Assembly (NCBI RefSeq): GCF_001424125.1
Contig: NZ_LMQI01000001.1
Coordinates: 709,688-773,687, forward strand
Direction: 5' to 3'
DNA: 64,000 bases
Source: Cellulomonas sp. Leaf395
Lineage (GTDB): Bacteria > Actinomycetota > Actinomycetes > Actinomycetales > Cellulomonadaceae
Below the pieces are notes generated by a model that was not told the DNA's origin, did no database searches, and was given only the letters and a program-made list of their open reading frames with translations. A program made the translations under genes and the position numbers. Shown piece after piece: positions 1 to 8,077 of this stretch. How positions within the stretch are numbered: the stretch's first letter is position 1; each line of letters opens with the position of its first letter.

Positions 1-764
1 TGCCCGCGGTCGTCGAGCTCATCGGGTACGGCGGCGGGCGCGGGTTCGCGCACGAGCGGCTCGCCTGGGCGGCCGCAGGGTACGTGCACCTGGTGATGGA
101 CACGCGCGGGCAGGGGTCCACGTGGGGCAACGGCGGCCACACGCCTGACCCGGCGGGCTCCGGTCCGGCGTCGCCCGGGGTGATGACGCGCGGGATCCTC
201 GACCCGCACGACCACTACTACCGGCGGCTCATCACCGACGCGGTCCGTGCCGTCGACGCCGTGCGGGCGCTGCCCGGGGTCGACCCTGCACGCGTGACCG
301 TCGCGGGGATCAGCCAGGGCGGCGGGCTCGCGCTCGCGGTCGCCGGGCTGGCCGATGGGCTCGCCGCGGTGCTGCCCGACGTGCCGTTCCTGTGCCACTA
401 CCCGCGCGCGCTGGCCATCACGGACGCGTTCCCGTACGGCGAGCTCGTGCAGTACCTCGCCGTGCACCGTGGCCAGGAGGCGACCGTCCTGCGCACGATG
501 TCCTACCTGGACGGCGTGCACTTCGCGCGGCGGGCCTCTGCTCCGGCCCTGTTCTCCGTCGCGTTGCGGGACCAGACGTGCCCGCCGTCCACGGTGTTCG
601 CGGCCTACAACCACTACGCCGGGCTGTCGGCGGCAAGGCCCACCACCCAGATCGAGGTCTACGCGTACAACCAGCACGAGGGCGGGCAGGCCCACCAGCT
701 CGACCGGCAGCTGCACTGGCTGCGGTCGCTGCTGGCCTCGGGGTCGCGGGTCGCCCGGGTCTGA
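1..764 (+). CDS. Acetylxylan esterase / cephalosporin-C deacetylase family (CE7), 5' end missing
   Basis: The gene is open from the window edge (reading frame starts at base 3), so only the last 253 residues are visible. CE7 enzymes are alpha/beta hydrolases that remove acetyl groups from xylo-oligosaccharides and from cephalosporin C. Visible family marks, in order, are IGYGGGRG, the oxyanion-side RGQG motif (MDTRGQGS), the nucleophile elbow GISQGG with the catalytic Ser, the acid region LRDQTCPPS with the catalytic Asp, and the catalytic His in NQHEGG near the C-terminus. The full triad is therefore present and the gene looks intact at its 3' end. The role in xylan breakdown is inferred from the family and fits a cellulolytic actinobacterium. 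The gene upstream of the window is not visible. Confidence 0.88.
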   Translation, partial: PAVVELIGYGGGRGFAHERLAWAAAGYVHLVMDTRGQGSTWGNGGHTPDPAGSGPASPGVMTRGILDPHDHYYRRLITDAVRAVDAVRALPGVDPARVTVAGISQGGGLALAVAGLADGLAAVLPDVPFLCHYPRALAITDAFPYGELVQYLAVHRGQEATVLRTMSYLDGVHFARRASAPALFSVALRDQTCPPSTVFAAYNHYAGLSAARPTTQIEVYAYNQHEGGQAHQLDRQLHWLRSLLASGSRVARV

Positions 765-771
765 CGCGACG

Positions 772-1377
772 TCAGGAAGCGAGCCCGAAGCGGAACCACT
801 GCGGCGCCGTCCTCGACATCGGCCACCCGAGCCCGGCGGTGCTCGCCGGCTCGGCCGAGAGCAGGCGCCAGCCCGGGAAGGCCGACTGGATGTCCGCCCT
901 CGTCACACCCCCGACGAAGGAGCGCAGGCGGGTCGCCCCGAACTCGAGCATCAGCAGCGTCGCGCCCGGGTTCGCGAGCGCGGTGACCCCGCGGCCCATC
1001 GCCGTCCGCTCGGCGAGGTCCAGGTGCTGGAAGCAGCCGACGTCCAGGAAGAAGTCGAACCTGCCCAGGTCCGCGGGGAGCGCCGTCACGTCTCCCACCA
1101 CGAAGCGCGCGCCGGACGGAGCATCTCGGCCCGACTCCTCGATGGCGTGGACCGCCGTGTCGATGCCGACGGCGTCCCACCCCCTGCGGGCGAGCTCGTG
1201 CGTCTTCTGACCGCGGCCGCAGCCGAGGTCGAGTGCGCGGCCCGGCGGGTGCGGCCGGCCGGCCTCCTCGCGGTCCAGCAGGGCGCCGATGGTCGACGCC
1301 GCGATCCGTCCGTAGTGCTCCCAAGGTGTGAACCCGACCCGGTATGCCAGGCCGTAGCCCGTGCGGACACCTCTCAT
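772..1377 (-). CDS. Class I SAM-dependent methyltransferase
   Basis: A 201-residue Rossmann-fold methyltransferase of unknown substrate. SAM-binding motif I is seen as LDLGCGRGQ near residue 50, followed by the acidic end of beta-2 (VGID) and a motif II/post-I region (DFFLDVGCFQHL). The ATG at 1377 was chosen because a clear Shine-Dalgarno (GGGAGGTG) lies about 6 nt upstream; the frame stays open further upstream, but that part is low-complexity Arg-rich shadow. It converges with the esterase gene (7 bp apart) and follows the tetR gene after a 50 bp gap, so it may be co-transcribed with the hydrolase-tetR pair. No substrate can be assigned from sequence. Confidence 0.8.
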   Translation of the reverse strand: MRGVRTGYGLAYRVGFTPWEHYGRIAASTIGALLDREEAGRPHPPGRALDLGCGRGQKTHELARRGWDAVGIDTAVHAIEESGRDAPSGARFVVGDVTALPADLGRFDFFLDVGCFQHLDLAERTAMGRGVTALANPGATLLMLEFGATRLRSFVGGVTRADIQSAFPGWRLLSAEPASTAGLGWPMSRTAPQWFRFGLAS

Positions 1378-1427
1378 CGCCGGCACCTCCCCCCGAACCC
1401 ATCCCAGCACGGGTCGCGGCTGACGCA

Positions 1428-2015
1428 CTAGGGGACGCTCAGGCGTTCCAGACCGCCGACCAGCCCGGCGACGAGGAAGTCGAAGCTGGCATCGACGTCG
1501 TCGGGCATGCCGAAGCCACCGTCGAGCTCGAGCACGACGAACCCGTGCACCGAGGCGCGGACCGCGCGGACCGCATCGATGCGCCGATCGTCGGGGACAC
1601 CGAGCGCTGCCACGGCCTCGGAGAGCTCGGCGACGACCCGCGCGCCCGCGTCCCGGAGCGCGACCGCGTCCGGGTCGTGGACCCATGCCGCGCTCTGGAC
1701 CGCCTGGTAGCGGCCGGGGACGCGTCGAGCGAGGTGGCGGATCGCCTGGGCCGAGGCCGGGAGGAGGTCGGCACCGGAGCGCGTCTGGCGGACGGCACGG
1801 AGGGCGTCCCCGAACTGCTCGATGCAGACGAGCGCGACCTCGCGACGTAGCGCGGGCAGGCCCGCGACGTGCTTGTAGAGGCTGGGCACCGCAACACCGG
1901 CCCGGGCCGCGACGGCGGAGAGCGTCAGGTCGGCGAAGCCCGTGCGCCCGCCGTCGTCGACGACCGCGAGGGCCAGGTCGACGACGGCGGCGCGGTCGAG
2001 CCCCGCTCTAGGCAC
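1428..2015 (-). CDS. TetR/AcrR family repressor
   Basis: A 195-residue one-component regulator. The N-terminal helix-turn-helix is recognisable (LTLSAVAARAGVAVPSLYKH, about residues 29-48). The C-terminal half resembles the WHG-type TetR ligand domain (VRAVRASVHGFVVLE). The start is GTG at 2015, which overlaps the stop of the upstream hydrolase gene by 8 bp, so the two are translationally coupled. A perfect 15-bp inverted repeat sits in the promoter of that operon (2887-2901), and the simplest reading is that this protein represses its own operon. The ligand is unknown, possibly the hydrolase substrate or product. Confidence 0.88.
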   Translation of the reverse strand: MPRAGLDRAAVVDLALAVVDDGGRTGFADLTLSAVAARAGVAVPSLYKHVAGLPALRREVALVCIEQFGDALRAVRQTRSGADLLPASAQAIRHLARRVPGRYQAVQSAAWVHDPDAVALRDAGARVVAELSEAVAALGVPDDRRIDAVRAVRASVHGFVVLELDGGFGMPDDVDASFDFLVAGLVGGLERLSVP

Positions 2016-2877
2016 GGGCGCTCGTGCGGACCTGGAACCGGCCGGCGGCGTCTCGGGGCAGGTCCGCGAGGAACGCCAGCGTGCGGGGCACGACGACCTC
2101 GGGCGCCTGGTTCTGCGGGTAGTGCGCGACGTCCGGGATCAGCGTGACGTCGGCGTCGATCGCGCCGCGCAGCCACTCGGCCTCCGCGGCCGGGTCCGGG
2201 AAGTCGGGGTCGATCGCGCCGACGAAGGCGACGGCCGGCGCAAGGATCTCGGGGACGCGGACCTCCACCGGCGTGTGAGTCAGCTGGACGGTGAGGTGCC
2301 GGAAGGAGCGCAGGTGGGCGGGGTCCTTCATCGCGACGCGCAGGTCCGCGACGTGCTCGTCGAGCCATGGCGCCTTGGTGCCGCGGTTCAGGTAGCCGCG
2401 GTAGTACGACGCCCAGACGGCGCCGCCCCACGGGCGGGAGAAGAGCAGGCGTTCGAGGCCGTGCATGACCGCGACGGCGACCGCGGGCATCGGGCGCTCG
2501 CGCAGGAACGGTCCGGTCAGGACGAGCCCAGCGACGAGGTCGGGTCGCTCGGCGGCGGCCCAGCCCGCGGCGCCGGCGCCCATCGAGTTGCCGGCGAGGA
2601 CGGCAGGGCCGCCCAGGTGCTCGACTAGCGCGAGCGCGTCCTGGCCGGTGACGACGTCGCCGTGGGTGGCGAACGTGGTGTCGGAGTCGCCGTGGCCGCG
2701 CAGGTCCATGACGGCGACGCGGTGGCCGGCCTCCGCCAGCGGGCCGGTGAGCTCCCGCCACGTGCTGCGCAGGTCACCCATGCCGGGGATGAGCACGACG
2801 AGCGGTCCGCCGACCGGCCCGTCGAGCGTGTAGGCGATCCGCCCCTCGGGGCGCTGCAGGTGCTGGATGGGTGTCAT
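2008..2877 (-). CDS. Alpha/beta fold hydrolase
   Basis: A 289-residue alpha/beta hydrolase of the lipase/esterase-like group. Visible elements are the oxyanion motif LIPGMGDLRSTW near residue 34, DLRGHGDSD after strand beta-4, the nucleophile elbow GNSMGAGAA around residue 96 (Ser nucleophile), and a late PDVAHYPQNQ segment supplying the catalytic His. It is the first gene of an operon with tetR, which overlaps its last 8 bp. The promoter fits consensus unusually well (TTGACC, 17 bp, TAGCTT), with the -10 box 7 nt before the ATG, so the message is probably leaderless. The substrate is unknown; such pairs often detoxify an ester that also induces the operon, but that is inference. Confidence 0.85.
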   Translation of the reverse strand: MTPIQHLQRPEGRIAYTLDGPVGGPLVVLIPGMGDLRSTWRELTGPLAEAGHRVAVMDLRGHGDSDTTFATHGDVVTGQDALALVEHLGGPAVLAGNSMGAGAAGWAAAERPDLVAGLVLTGPFLRERPMPAVAVAVMHGLERLLFSRPWGGAVWASYYRGYLNRGTKAPWLDEHVADLRVAMKDPAHLRSFRHLTVQLTHTPVEVRVPEILAPAVAFVGAIDPDFPDPAAEAEWLRGAIDADVTLIPDVAHYPQNQAPEVVVPRTLAFLADLPRDAAGRFQVRTSARA

Positions 2878-2884
2878 GACCTAA

Positions 2885-2913
2885 AAGCTAATGCCATTAG
2901 CCACGCTGGTCAA
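2885..2913 (-). promoter_or_regulatory. Promoter of the hydrolase-tetR operon with TetR-type operator
   Basis: On the minus strand a TTGACC -35 box (2908-2913) and a TAGCTT -10 box (2885-2890) are separated by exactly 17 bp. A perfect inverted repeat GCTAATG-C-CATTAGC (2887-2901), AT-rich in a GC-rich background, covers most of the -10 box and part of the spacer. The -10 box ends 7 nt before the ATG. The position is typical of TetR autorepression; that this TetR binds here is inference. Confidence 0.7.
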
Positions 2914-2986
2914 CCCCTCGGTTCGGCGGTTGTCGGTCGGGGTTGGCAAGATGGGCGGGCACTGTCATCCATCGAAGGAGTACGTC

Positions 2987-3394
2987 ATGTCCGCAGCGCT
3001 GCCCGAGGTCTCGGGTTCTTTCGGCCAGAAGCCGACGCTGACCTTCCCGGATGCCGCGGCGCCCGGTGAGCTCGAGGTCCAGGTCCTCTCCCGCGGCGAC
3101 GGCGCCCTCGTCGAGGCCGGCGACGACCTCGAGGTGCACTACCTCGGCCAGGCGTGGCAGGGCGGCATCTTCGACAACTCGTACGACCGCGGCTCCTCGA
3201 TCAGCTTCCCGATCGGCGTCGGCGCCGTCATCGGCGGCTGGGACGAGGGCCTCGTCGGCCAGCAGGTCGGCTCGCGCGTGCTCCTGTCGATCCCGTCGCA
3301 CCTCGGCTACGGCGACCGCGGCGTCCCGCAGGCCGGCATCAAGGGCGGCGACACGCTCGTCTTCGTGGTCGACATCGTCGGCACCAGCAACTGA
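2987..3394 (+). CDS. FKBP-type peptidyl-prolyl cis-trans isomerase
   Basis: A 135-residue single-domain FKBP that catalyses cis-trans isomerisation of X-Pro bonds. Family marks include VHYLGQ, the F-D-N-S-Y-x-R-G segment (FDNSYDRG), the GVIxGWDEGL loop (AVIGGWDEGLVGQQVG), the IPSHLGYGDRG loop and the terminal strand DTLVFVVDIV. There is no signal peptide or membrane segment, so it is cytosolic. ATG 2987 was chosen over an upstream in-frame start because GAAGGAG lies 6 nt before it. It is a single-gene unit divergent from the hydrolase operon and is followed by a perfect 11-bp hairpin. Confidence 0.93.
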   Translation: MSAALPEVSGSFGQKPTLTFPDAAAPGELEVQVLSRGDGALVEAGDDLEVHYLGQAWQGGIFDNSYDRGSSISFPIGVGAVIGGWDEGLVGQQVGSRVLLSIPSHLGYGDRGVPQAGIKGGDTLVFVVDIVGTSN

Positions 3395-3402
3395 TCTCTG
3401 CC

Positions 3403-3442
3403 GCGACGACCCCGTCGGCCCACCGGCTGAGGGGGTCGTCGC
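3403..3442 (+). terminator. Factor-independent-like terminator after the FKBP gene
   Basis: A perfect 11-bp stem (GCGACGACCCC at 3403-3413 pairing with GGGGTCGTCGC at 3432-3442) starts 8 bp after the FKBP stop codon. There is no T-run, as is common for actinobacterial terminators. Confidence 0.65.
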
Positions 3443-3490
3443 GCGTCGGCGAGCCTGTCGCTCGTCGGTGAGGGCTCGTATCCTCGGCCC

Positions 3491-4315
3491 GTGGCGGACG
3501 GCGAGGTGACCATCGGTGAGTTCGCGCGCCGGTCGGGGCTCTCGCTCAAGGCGCTGCGCCTCTACGACGCCCGAGGCCTGCTGGAGCCGGTGCGGGTCGA
3601 CCCGGACAGCGGGTACCGCTACTACCACCCCGGGCAGCTCGAGCGAGCGCGCACGATCTCCCTGCTGCGACGACTCGAGATGCCGCTCGGCACGATCGCC
3701 GACGTGCTCGCCGAGCCGCTCGGGCAGGCGGCCGCGATCCGGTCGTGGTGGGCCGACCGCCGGCGCGACCTGGCCGACCGGGGGCCGGAGCTGGACCTGG
3801 TGCTCCAGTCCCTGGGTGCCTCGGGCGGCTCGGCGCACCCCGGGCACTTCGGCGTCGACGACGTCGTGGTCCGCCCGGTCGAGGCACGGACGGTCGCGAC
3901 GGTCCGCCGCCACGTCGCGCAGGAGGACCTCGTCGCGACGTTCGCGTCGGACGCGCTGGAGATCCGCACACTCCTCGACGCGGGCGGGGCGTCGTACGGG
4001 ACCGAGTTCTGGGTGCTGTTCCACGGCGCGGTGGGCCACGACGGGGACGGCCCGATCGAGACGTGCATCCCCTACGAGGGTGCGATCGTCCCCACCGGCT
4101 CGATCGTTCTGCGGCAAGAGCCCGCGCAGACGCTGGCGTACGTGCCGGTCACCGCGTCCGACTGTCGGTACCCGGAGATCATCGGTGCGTACGTCGCCCT
4201 GGAGACCTGGTTCAGCGCTGGGGGTCGCCGGGCGGCCGGTCCACCCCGGGAGATCTACCCCGTCCCGTGGTCCGACGAGGGGGTCGTCGCGCACGTGGCG
4301 CAGCCGGTCGCCTGA
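3491..4315 (+). CDS. MerR family regulator with GyrI-like effector domain
   Basis: A 274-residue activator/repressor of the BltR/TipA-like branch. The N-terminal winged HTH is clear (VTIGEFARRSGLSLKALRLY, then the wing GYRYYHPGQL). The dimerisation helix follows, and residues from about 115 to the end resemble a GyrI/effector-binding fold (RPVEARTVATVRRHV and a closing PYEGAIVP / EIYPVPW part). The start is GTG 3491 with a TATCCT -10 box (3479-3484) 6 nt upstream, indicating a leaderless message. The next gene is headed by a classic 19-bp-spaced MerR promoter, so the transglutaminase-like gene is its likely target. Confidence 0.88.
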   Translation: MADGEVTIGEFARRSGLSLKALRLYDARGLLEPVRVDPDSGYRYYHPGQLERARTISLLRRLEMPLGTIADVLAEPLGQAAAIRSWWADRRRDLADRGPELDLVLQSLGASGGSAHPGHFGVDDVVVRPVEARTVATVRRHVAQEDLVATFASDALEIRTLLDAGGASYGTEFWVLFHGAVGHDGDGPIETCIPYEGAIVPTGSIVLRQEPAQTLAYVPVTASDCRYPEIIGAYVALETWFSAGGRRAAGPPREIYPVPWSDEGVVAHVAQPVA

Positions 4316-4343
4316 CCCCGCGCTCATGCGCTCCCCGAGGCTC

Positions 4344-4374
4344 TTGACCCTGCCCCTGGGGCAAGGCCCACGCT
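4344..4374 (+). promoter_or_regulatory. MerR-type promoter of the transglutaminase-like gene
   Basis: TTGACC (4344-4349) and CACGCT (4369-4374) are separated by 19 bp, the over-long spacing that MerR proteins correct by DNA distortion. The spacer holds a dyad centred on TGCCCC-T-GGGGCA. The -10 box ends 6 nt before the ATG, so the transcript would be leaderless. The adjacent upstream gene encodes a MerR protein. Confidence 0.65.
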
Positions 4375-4380
4375 GGCTCC

Positions 4381-5295
4381 ATGCCCGATCTCACCGCGTA
4401 CGCCAGCCACAGCCCGTTCACCGACCCCGGTGCGCACGCCGCACTGCTCGCGGCCGTCGGCACCGACCCCGCGGCGCTGCACGCGGCCGCCTGCAGCACC
4501 GTCGTCCACTACCGGGCCGGCGCCGAGCGGCTCACCCCCGGACAGGACGCCGACATCGACCTGCGATGGCTCTCGGACATCCTCGGCGAGGCGCAGGAGC
4601 GTGCGGCCGGGCCGCTCGACGCCGCCCGCGCGCCCGCCCAGCAGATCGCCGGGTGCTGCCGCGACCACACGCTGTTCGCGATCGGGGTGCTGCGGGAGCA
4701 CGGCATCCCGGCGCGCAGCCGCGTCGGGTTCGCGGGGTACTTCCGCGCGGGGTTCCACCACGACCACGTGGTGGGCGAGCGGTGGGACGGGTCGCGCTGG
4801 GTGCGGTTCGACGCGGAGCTGAACGCCGCCGACGACTGGTTCGCCTTCGACTCGCACGACATGCCGACCGGACCCGGTGCACCGTTCGAGACGGCCGCCG
4901 AGGTGTGGCTGGCCCACCGTCGCGACGGCCTCGACGTGTCGACCTACGGCGTCGACCCGTCGATGCCCGAGCTGTGCGGACCGGCGTTCGTCCGCGGGTA
5001 CGTCGTCACCGAGCTGGCGCACCGGCAGCGCGACGAGCTGCTCCTCTGGGACGTGTGGGGTGACACGCTGCCCGAGACGCCGACGCCCCGCGACGACCTC
5101 GACCGGTTGGCCGACGAGATTGCGGAGCTGCTCGTCGCGGCGGACGGCGGCTCGGCTGACGCGGAGGCGGAGCTCGAGGAGCGATACGCGAGCGACGCGC
5201 GGCTGCACCCGGGCGGGGGAGTCGTGACGCTGTCGCCCACCGGACGCGTCGGCGACGCGGACCTCGTCGCGAAGGTGAACCGCTGGCGGTCCTAG
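4381..5295 (+). CDS. Transglutaminase-like superfamily protein
   Basis: A 304-residue protein with a transglutaminase/papain-like core. The catalytic Cys sits in GCCRDHTLF (near residue 97) after a helix start typical of the fold; the His is in FHHDHVVGERW and the Asp in VRFDAELN, so the Cys-His-Asp triad is in order. The second half is less conserved and lacks recognised domains. No signal peptide is present. Such cytosolic proteins are usually peptidases or amidases of unknown target. It is expressed from a MerR-type promoter directly behind the merR gene. Its TAG stop overlaps the stop of the convergent oxidase gene within CTAG. Confidence 0.78.
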   Translation: MPDLTAYASHSPFTDPGAHAALLAAVGTDPAALHAAACSTVVHYRAGAERLTPGQDADIDLRWLSDILGEAQERAAGPLDAARAPAQQIAGCCRDHTLFAIGVLREHGIPARSRVGFAGYFRAGFHHDHVVGERWDGSRWVRFDAELNAADDWFAFDSHDMPTGPGAPFETAAEVWLAHRRDGLDVSTYGVDPSMPELCGPAFVRGYVVTELAHRQRDELLLWDVWGDTLPETPTPRDDLDRLADEIAELLVAADGGSADAEAELEERYASDARLHPGGGVVTLSPTGRVGDADLVAKVNRWRS

Positions 5296-6536
5296 AGGAC
5301 GTGCCGTTCCAGGAAGTCGTTGCGGAAGACGCCGTCGGGGTCGGTGCGCGCGACCAGAGCGCGGAAGTCGTCCCAGTGGGGGTAGAGGCGGGCGAGGTCG
5401 CGATACTCGTCCGCGAAGAGCTTGCCCCAGTGCGGCCGGGCCTCGAACGGGGCCAGCGCGGCCTCGATGGTCGGCAGCACCGCCTCCACCTCGGGCTGCC
5501 GCGGGAGCCACGTGAAGTGCAGGCCGACGCGAGGGCCACCCTGTGCGCCGGACAGCCACAGGTCGTCGCCGGCCATGGTGCGGACCTCGGTGACCTGCAG
5601 CAGCGGTGAGACGAGGTCGCTCAGCGACCGGACCGCCTCCAGCGCGGCGACCGCGTGGGCGCGCGGCACCAGGAACTCGGACTGCAGCTCGTCGCCGTTG
5701 CTCGGCGTGAAGTCCATCCGGAAGTGCGGCAGGCGGTCGTGCCACGGGCCGGGCTCGCCCAGCTGCGCGGTGCAGTTCACGGGGTCGATGCCGGGCAGCG
5801 GGTGGCGGGGGCCGTCGGCGGGGGTCGTGCCGAACAGGTCGGTGCGCAGTGCGTAGCTCGGCGTGACTCGAGTCTTGCGCCAGACCTGCTGGATGGTGTC
5901 CCCGGTCCAGTCGGTGAAGAGGCTCACGGAGTCGGCGCTGCTCGTGATCTCGTCCAGGTGCGCCAGCGCCGCTGACCACGGCAGGTCGACATGGACCTCC
6001 TGCGCGACGTCGTAGGTGGGTTCGATGTCGAGCGTCACGCGGGTGACCACCCCGAGCGCGCCCAGCGCGACGACGGACCCGGCGAAGTCGTCGTCGCCGC
6101 GGCGCACGGTCCGCAGCGTGCCGTCGGGGCCGACGATCTCCAGCGCCGCGACGGCCGCCGCGAGGTTCCTGCTCGCGTCGCCCGAGCCGTGCGTGGCGGT
6201 CGCGACCGCGCCAGCCACCGAGATGTGCGGCAGCGACGCGAGGTTGTGCACCGCCCAGCCGGCGGGGTGCAGGTGCTGCGCGAGCGTCCCGTAGCGGGTG
6301 CCGCCCGTGACTGTGACGGTCCGCGCCTGCTCGTCGATCTCCGGAGCGGACTCCAGGCGGTCGAGGACGACGAGCGCGGCGGGATCGTCGGCAAGGTCGT
6401 TAAAGCAGTGCCGGGTGCCCAGCGCGCGGATCATCGGGGAGCGCGCGACGAGCTCCTGCAGCTCCTCGACGGAGCGTGGGTGGTGCACGACCCCCGCGCG
6501 GTAGACGTAGTTGCCGGCCCAGTTCGTCAGCGTCAC
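5292..6536 (-). CDS. FAD-linked alditol (xylitol) oxidase-like enzyme
   Basis: A 414-residue VAO-type flavoenzyme, close in layout and length to Streptomyces alditol oxidase AldO, which oxidises xylitol and sorbitol at C1 with release of hydrogen peroxide. The start TNWAGN, the FAD-domain motif LGTRHCFNDL (its His aligns with the histidine that carries FAD in AldO), SLPHISVAGAVATATHGSG, SLFTDWTG, PVNCTAQLGEPGPWHDRLPH and the closing RPHWGKLF are all family hallmarks. The substrate-binding region around ELQSEFLVPR is also kept. No signal peptide is present. It is a single gene, convergent with the transglutaminase-like gene. A role in sugar-alcohol use is likely; the exact substrate is not proven. 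Confidence 0.85.
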   Translation of the reverse strand: MTLTNWAGNYVYRAGVVHHPRSVEELQELVARSPMIRALGTRHCFNDLADDPAALVVLDRLESAPEIDEQARTVTVTGGTRYGTLAQHLHPAGWAVHNLASLPHISVAGAVATATHGSGDASRNLAAAVAALEIVGPDGTLRTVRRGDDDFAGSVVALGALGVVTRVTLDIEPTYDVAQEVHVDLPWSAALAHLDEITSSADSVSLFTDWTGDTIQQVWRKTRVTPSYALRTDLFGTTPADGPRHPLPGIDPVNCTAQLGEPGPWHDRLPHFRMDFTPSNGDELQSEFLVPRAHAVAALEAVRSLSDLVSPLLQVTEVRTMAGDDLWLSGAQGGPRVGLHFTWLPRQPEVEAVLPTIEAALAPFEARPHWGKLFADEYRDLARLYPHWDDFRALVARTDPDGVFRNDFLERHVL

Positions 6537-6545
6537 CGCACCAAC

Positions 6546-7421
6546 CTACGGGCCTTCGCCCGGGGTTGGCCCGGTGATGAAGATGTCGAACATGCTCGGG
6601 TCGTGCGCGTGCACCAGCACGAGGAACACGAACAGGTCGAACAGCAGGTGCACGGCCACCACGTAGGTCAGCGACGTGGTCCGACGGAAGATCCAGCCCT
6701 GGATCAGCGCGAACGGGATGGTGAGCAGCGGCCCCCACCCGCGGTAGCCCAGCTCCCACAGGAACGACACGAACACCGTGGCCTGCAGCACGTTGGCGAG
6801 CCAGAACGGGAAGTGCGGCCGCAGCAGCGCCAGCACCACGCAGATGAAGAACAGCTCGTCCCAGATGCCGACGGCGTTGACGCCGATGAACAACCGCACC
6901 ACGTCGCCTGTGCCGTCGAGGTCCGGCCAGTTCTGCCACACCCCCGATCCCAGGAAGTACGCCGGCAGGATCAGGTAGGCCGCGAACGCCACCGCCACCA
7001 GGTAGAGCGCCTGCCAGCGGTCCCAGCGCCGGCCCGTGCGGACCGGGAAGTGGATCTTGTCGTCGTGGAACACCCGGCTGGAGATCAGCGTCGGCACGAC
7101 CACTGCGAGGCCCAGCGCGACCGTGAACCTGAGCATGCCCACGTTCGACAGGTCCGCCTTCAGGGAGATCGTGCTGATGATCACCTGACCGAGCGCGATG
7201 AGGGCGAGGTCTCGTCCGAGGCGCTTGTCGACGGCGAGTCCCAGCGCCACGCCGAGGACCAGCGGCACGTAGCCGAGCGGGCGGACATGGACCGCGAACA
7301 GCAGGACCGCCGCGCCGCACACCAGCGCGGCGGCGACGACGCGGAGCGCTGCCTGGGTGGTCGGGCGAGGCTCGTCGACGGCGTGCACGCCGTCGCGGGT
7401 CGGGCTCAACGGGTCTGACAC
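6546..7421 (-). CDS. CPBP family intramembrane metalloprotease-like protein
   Basis: A 291-residue polytopic membrane protein with about eight hydrophobic segments. The C-terminal CPBP/Rce1-like region shows motif 1 as [15 protein letters not shown] (D-E instead of the usual E-E), the phenylalanine-rich segment [10 protein letters not shown], and motif 3 [10 protein letters not shown] with the conserved His. It may therefore be a protease variant or an inactive relative. GTG 7421 was chosen because GGAGG lies about 8 nt upstream; the long upstream reading frame is antisense to selW. It ends 9 bp before the oxidase start region and could be transcribed with it. Confidence 0.75.
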   Translation of the reverse strand: MSDPLSPTRDGVHAVDEPRPTTQAALRVVAAALVCGAAVLLFAVHVRPLGYVPLVLGVALGLAVDKRLGRDLALIALGQVIISTISLKADLSNVGMLRFTVALGLAVVVPTLISSRVFHDDKIHFPVRTGRRWDRWQALYLVAVAFAAYLILPAYFLGSGVWQNWPDLDGTGDVVRLFIGVNAVGIWDELFFICVVLALLRPHFPFWLANVLQATVFVSFLWELGYRGWGPLLTIPFALIQGWIFRRTTSLTYVVAVHLLFDLFVFLVLVHAHDPSMFDIFITGPTPGEGP

Positions 7422-7487
7422 GGACGGGCCTCCAGGGTCTCGACGTGCAGTCTGACTGCTCGTCGGCCGCTGGGCGAGACTTGCCCC

Positions 7488-7775
7488 ATGGACCTTCCGC
7501 GCGTCGCGATCACCTACTGCACGCAGTGCCGCTGGCTCCTGCGGGCCGCCTGGTACCAGCAGGAGCTGCTGACCACCTTCCACCGCGAGCTCGGCGAGGT
7601 CGCGCTGCGGCCCGCGACCGGGGGCGTGTTCCGGGTCGAGGTCGACGGGGTCCTGGTCTGGGACCGGTCGGAGCGCGGCGGCTTCCCCGAGCTGCCGGAG
7701 CTGAAGCGGATCGTGCGCGATCTGGTGGCGCCGGACAAGCCGCTGGGGCACACCGACCGCGTCGCCGAGGGATGA
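7488..7775 (+). CDS. SelT/SelW/SelH family (Rdx) protein
   Basis: A 95-residue thioredoxin-like small protein. The redox motif is CTQC at residues 11-14 (YCTQCRW), where the eukaryotic members carry selenocysteine; here both positions are cysteine. The middle G-V-F-R-V-x-V-D-G and the final [16 protein letters not shown] segment are typical of the family. It is cytosolic, with a presumed thiol-redox role; no partner is known. A GAGACT -10-like box 6 nt before the ATG suggests a leaderless message. Three tandem hairpins follow it and separate it from convergent msrA. Confidence 0.88.
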   Translation: MDLPRVAITYCTQCRWLLRAAWYQQELLTTFHRELGEVALRPATGGVFRVEVDGVLVWDRSERGGFPELPELKRIVRDLVAPDKPLGHTDRVAEG

Positions 7776-7980
7776 CCGACCTGGCACCGCCCACCGCTCG
7801 AGATGGACGTTCGTGCAGGTGGACCGGGGTCCAGCACCAGGTGGACGACCGTGGACGGTGTCCGCCCGGCGTCGATAGGTTCGCCGCGGACCGGCAGGGG
7901 GAGCGACCCGGTCGGTCCACCAGAGACGACACCGAGGGTGGCCGGCCGGGAACGACGGGGGCTCCGGCCGGCCCCATGAC

Positions 7981-8021
7981 GGGCGGGTGACCGACAGCGG
8001 GGGCTGGTCGGTCACCCGCCC
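7981..8021. terminator. Bidirectional terminator hairpin (15-bp stem)
   Basis: GGGCGGGTGACCGAC (7981-7995) pairs perfectly with 8007-8021 across an 11-nt loop. It lies between two converging genes. Confidence 0.7.
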
Positions 8022-8039
8022 GGACATCTGTTGCTGGGC

Positions 8040-8077
8040 GCGTCCCGCCCGCTCCGGAGCGGCAGCGGGCGGGACGC
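8040..8077. terminator. Bidirectional terminator hairpin (14-bp stem) after msrA
   Basis: GCGTCCCGCCCGCT (8040-8053) pairs perfectly with 8064-8077 across a 10-nt loop, 6 bp beyond the msrA stop codon. Confidence 0.72.

Noticed and set aside
2897..4327. A 476-codon minus-strand frame opposite the FKBP and MerR genes
   Set aside because: Both plus-strand genes carry unambiguous domains; the opposite frame has low-complexity composition.
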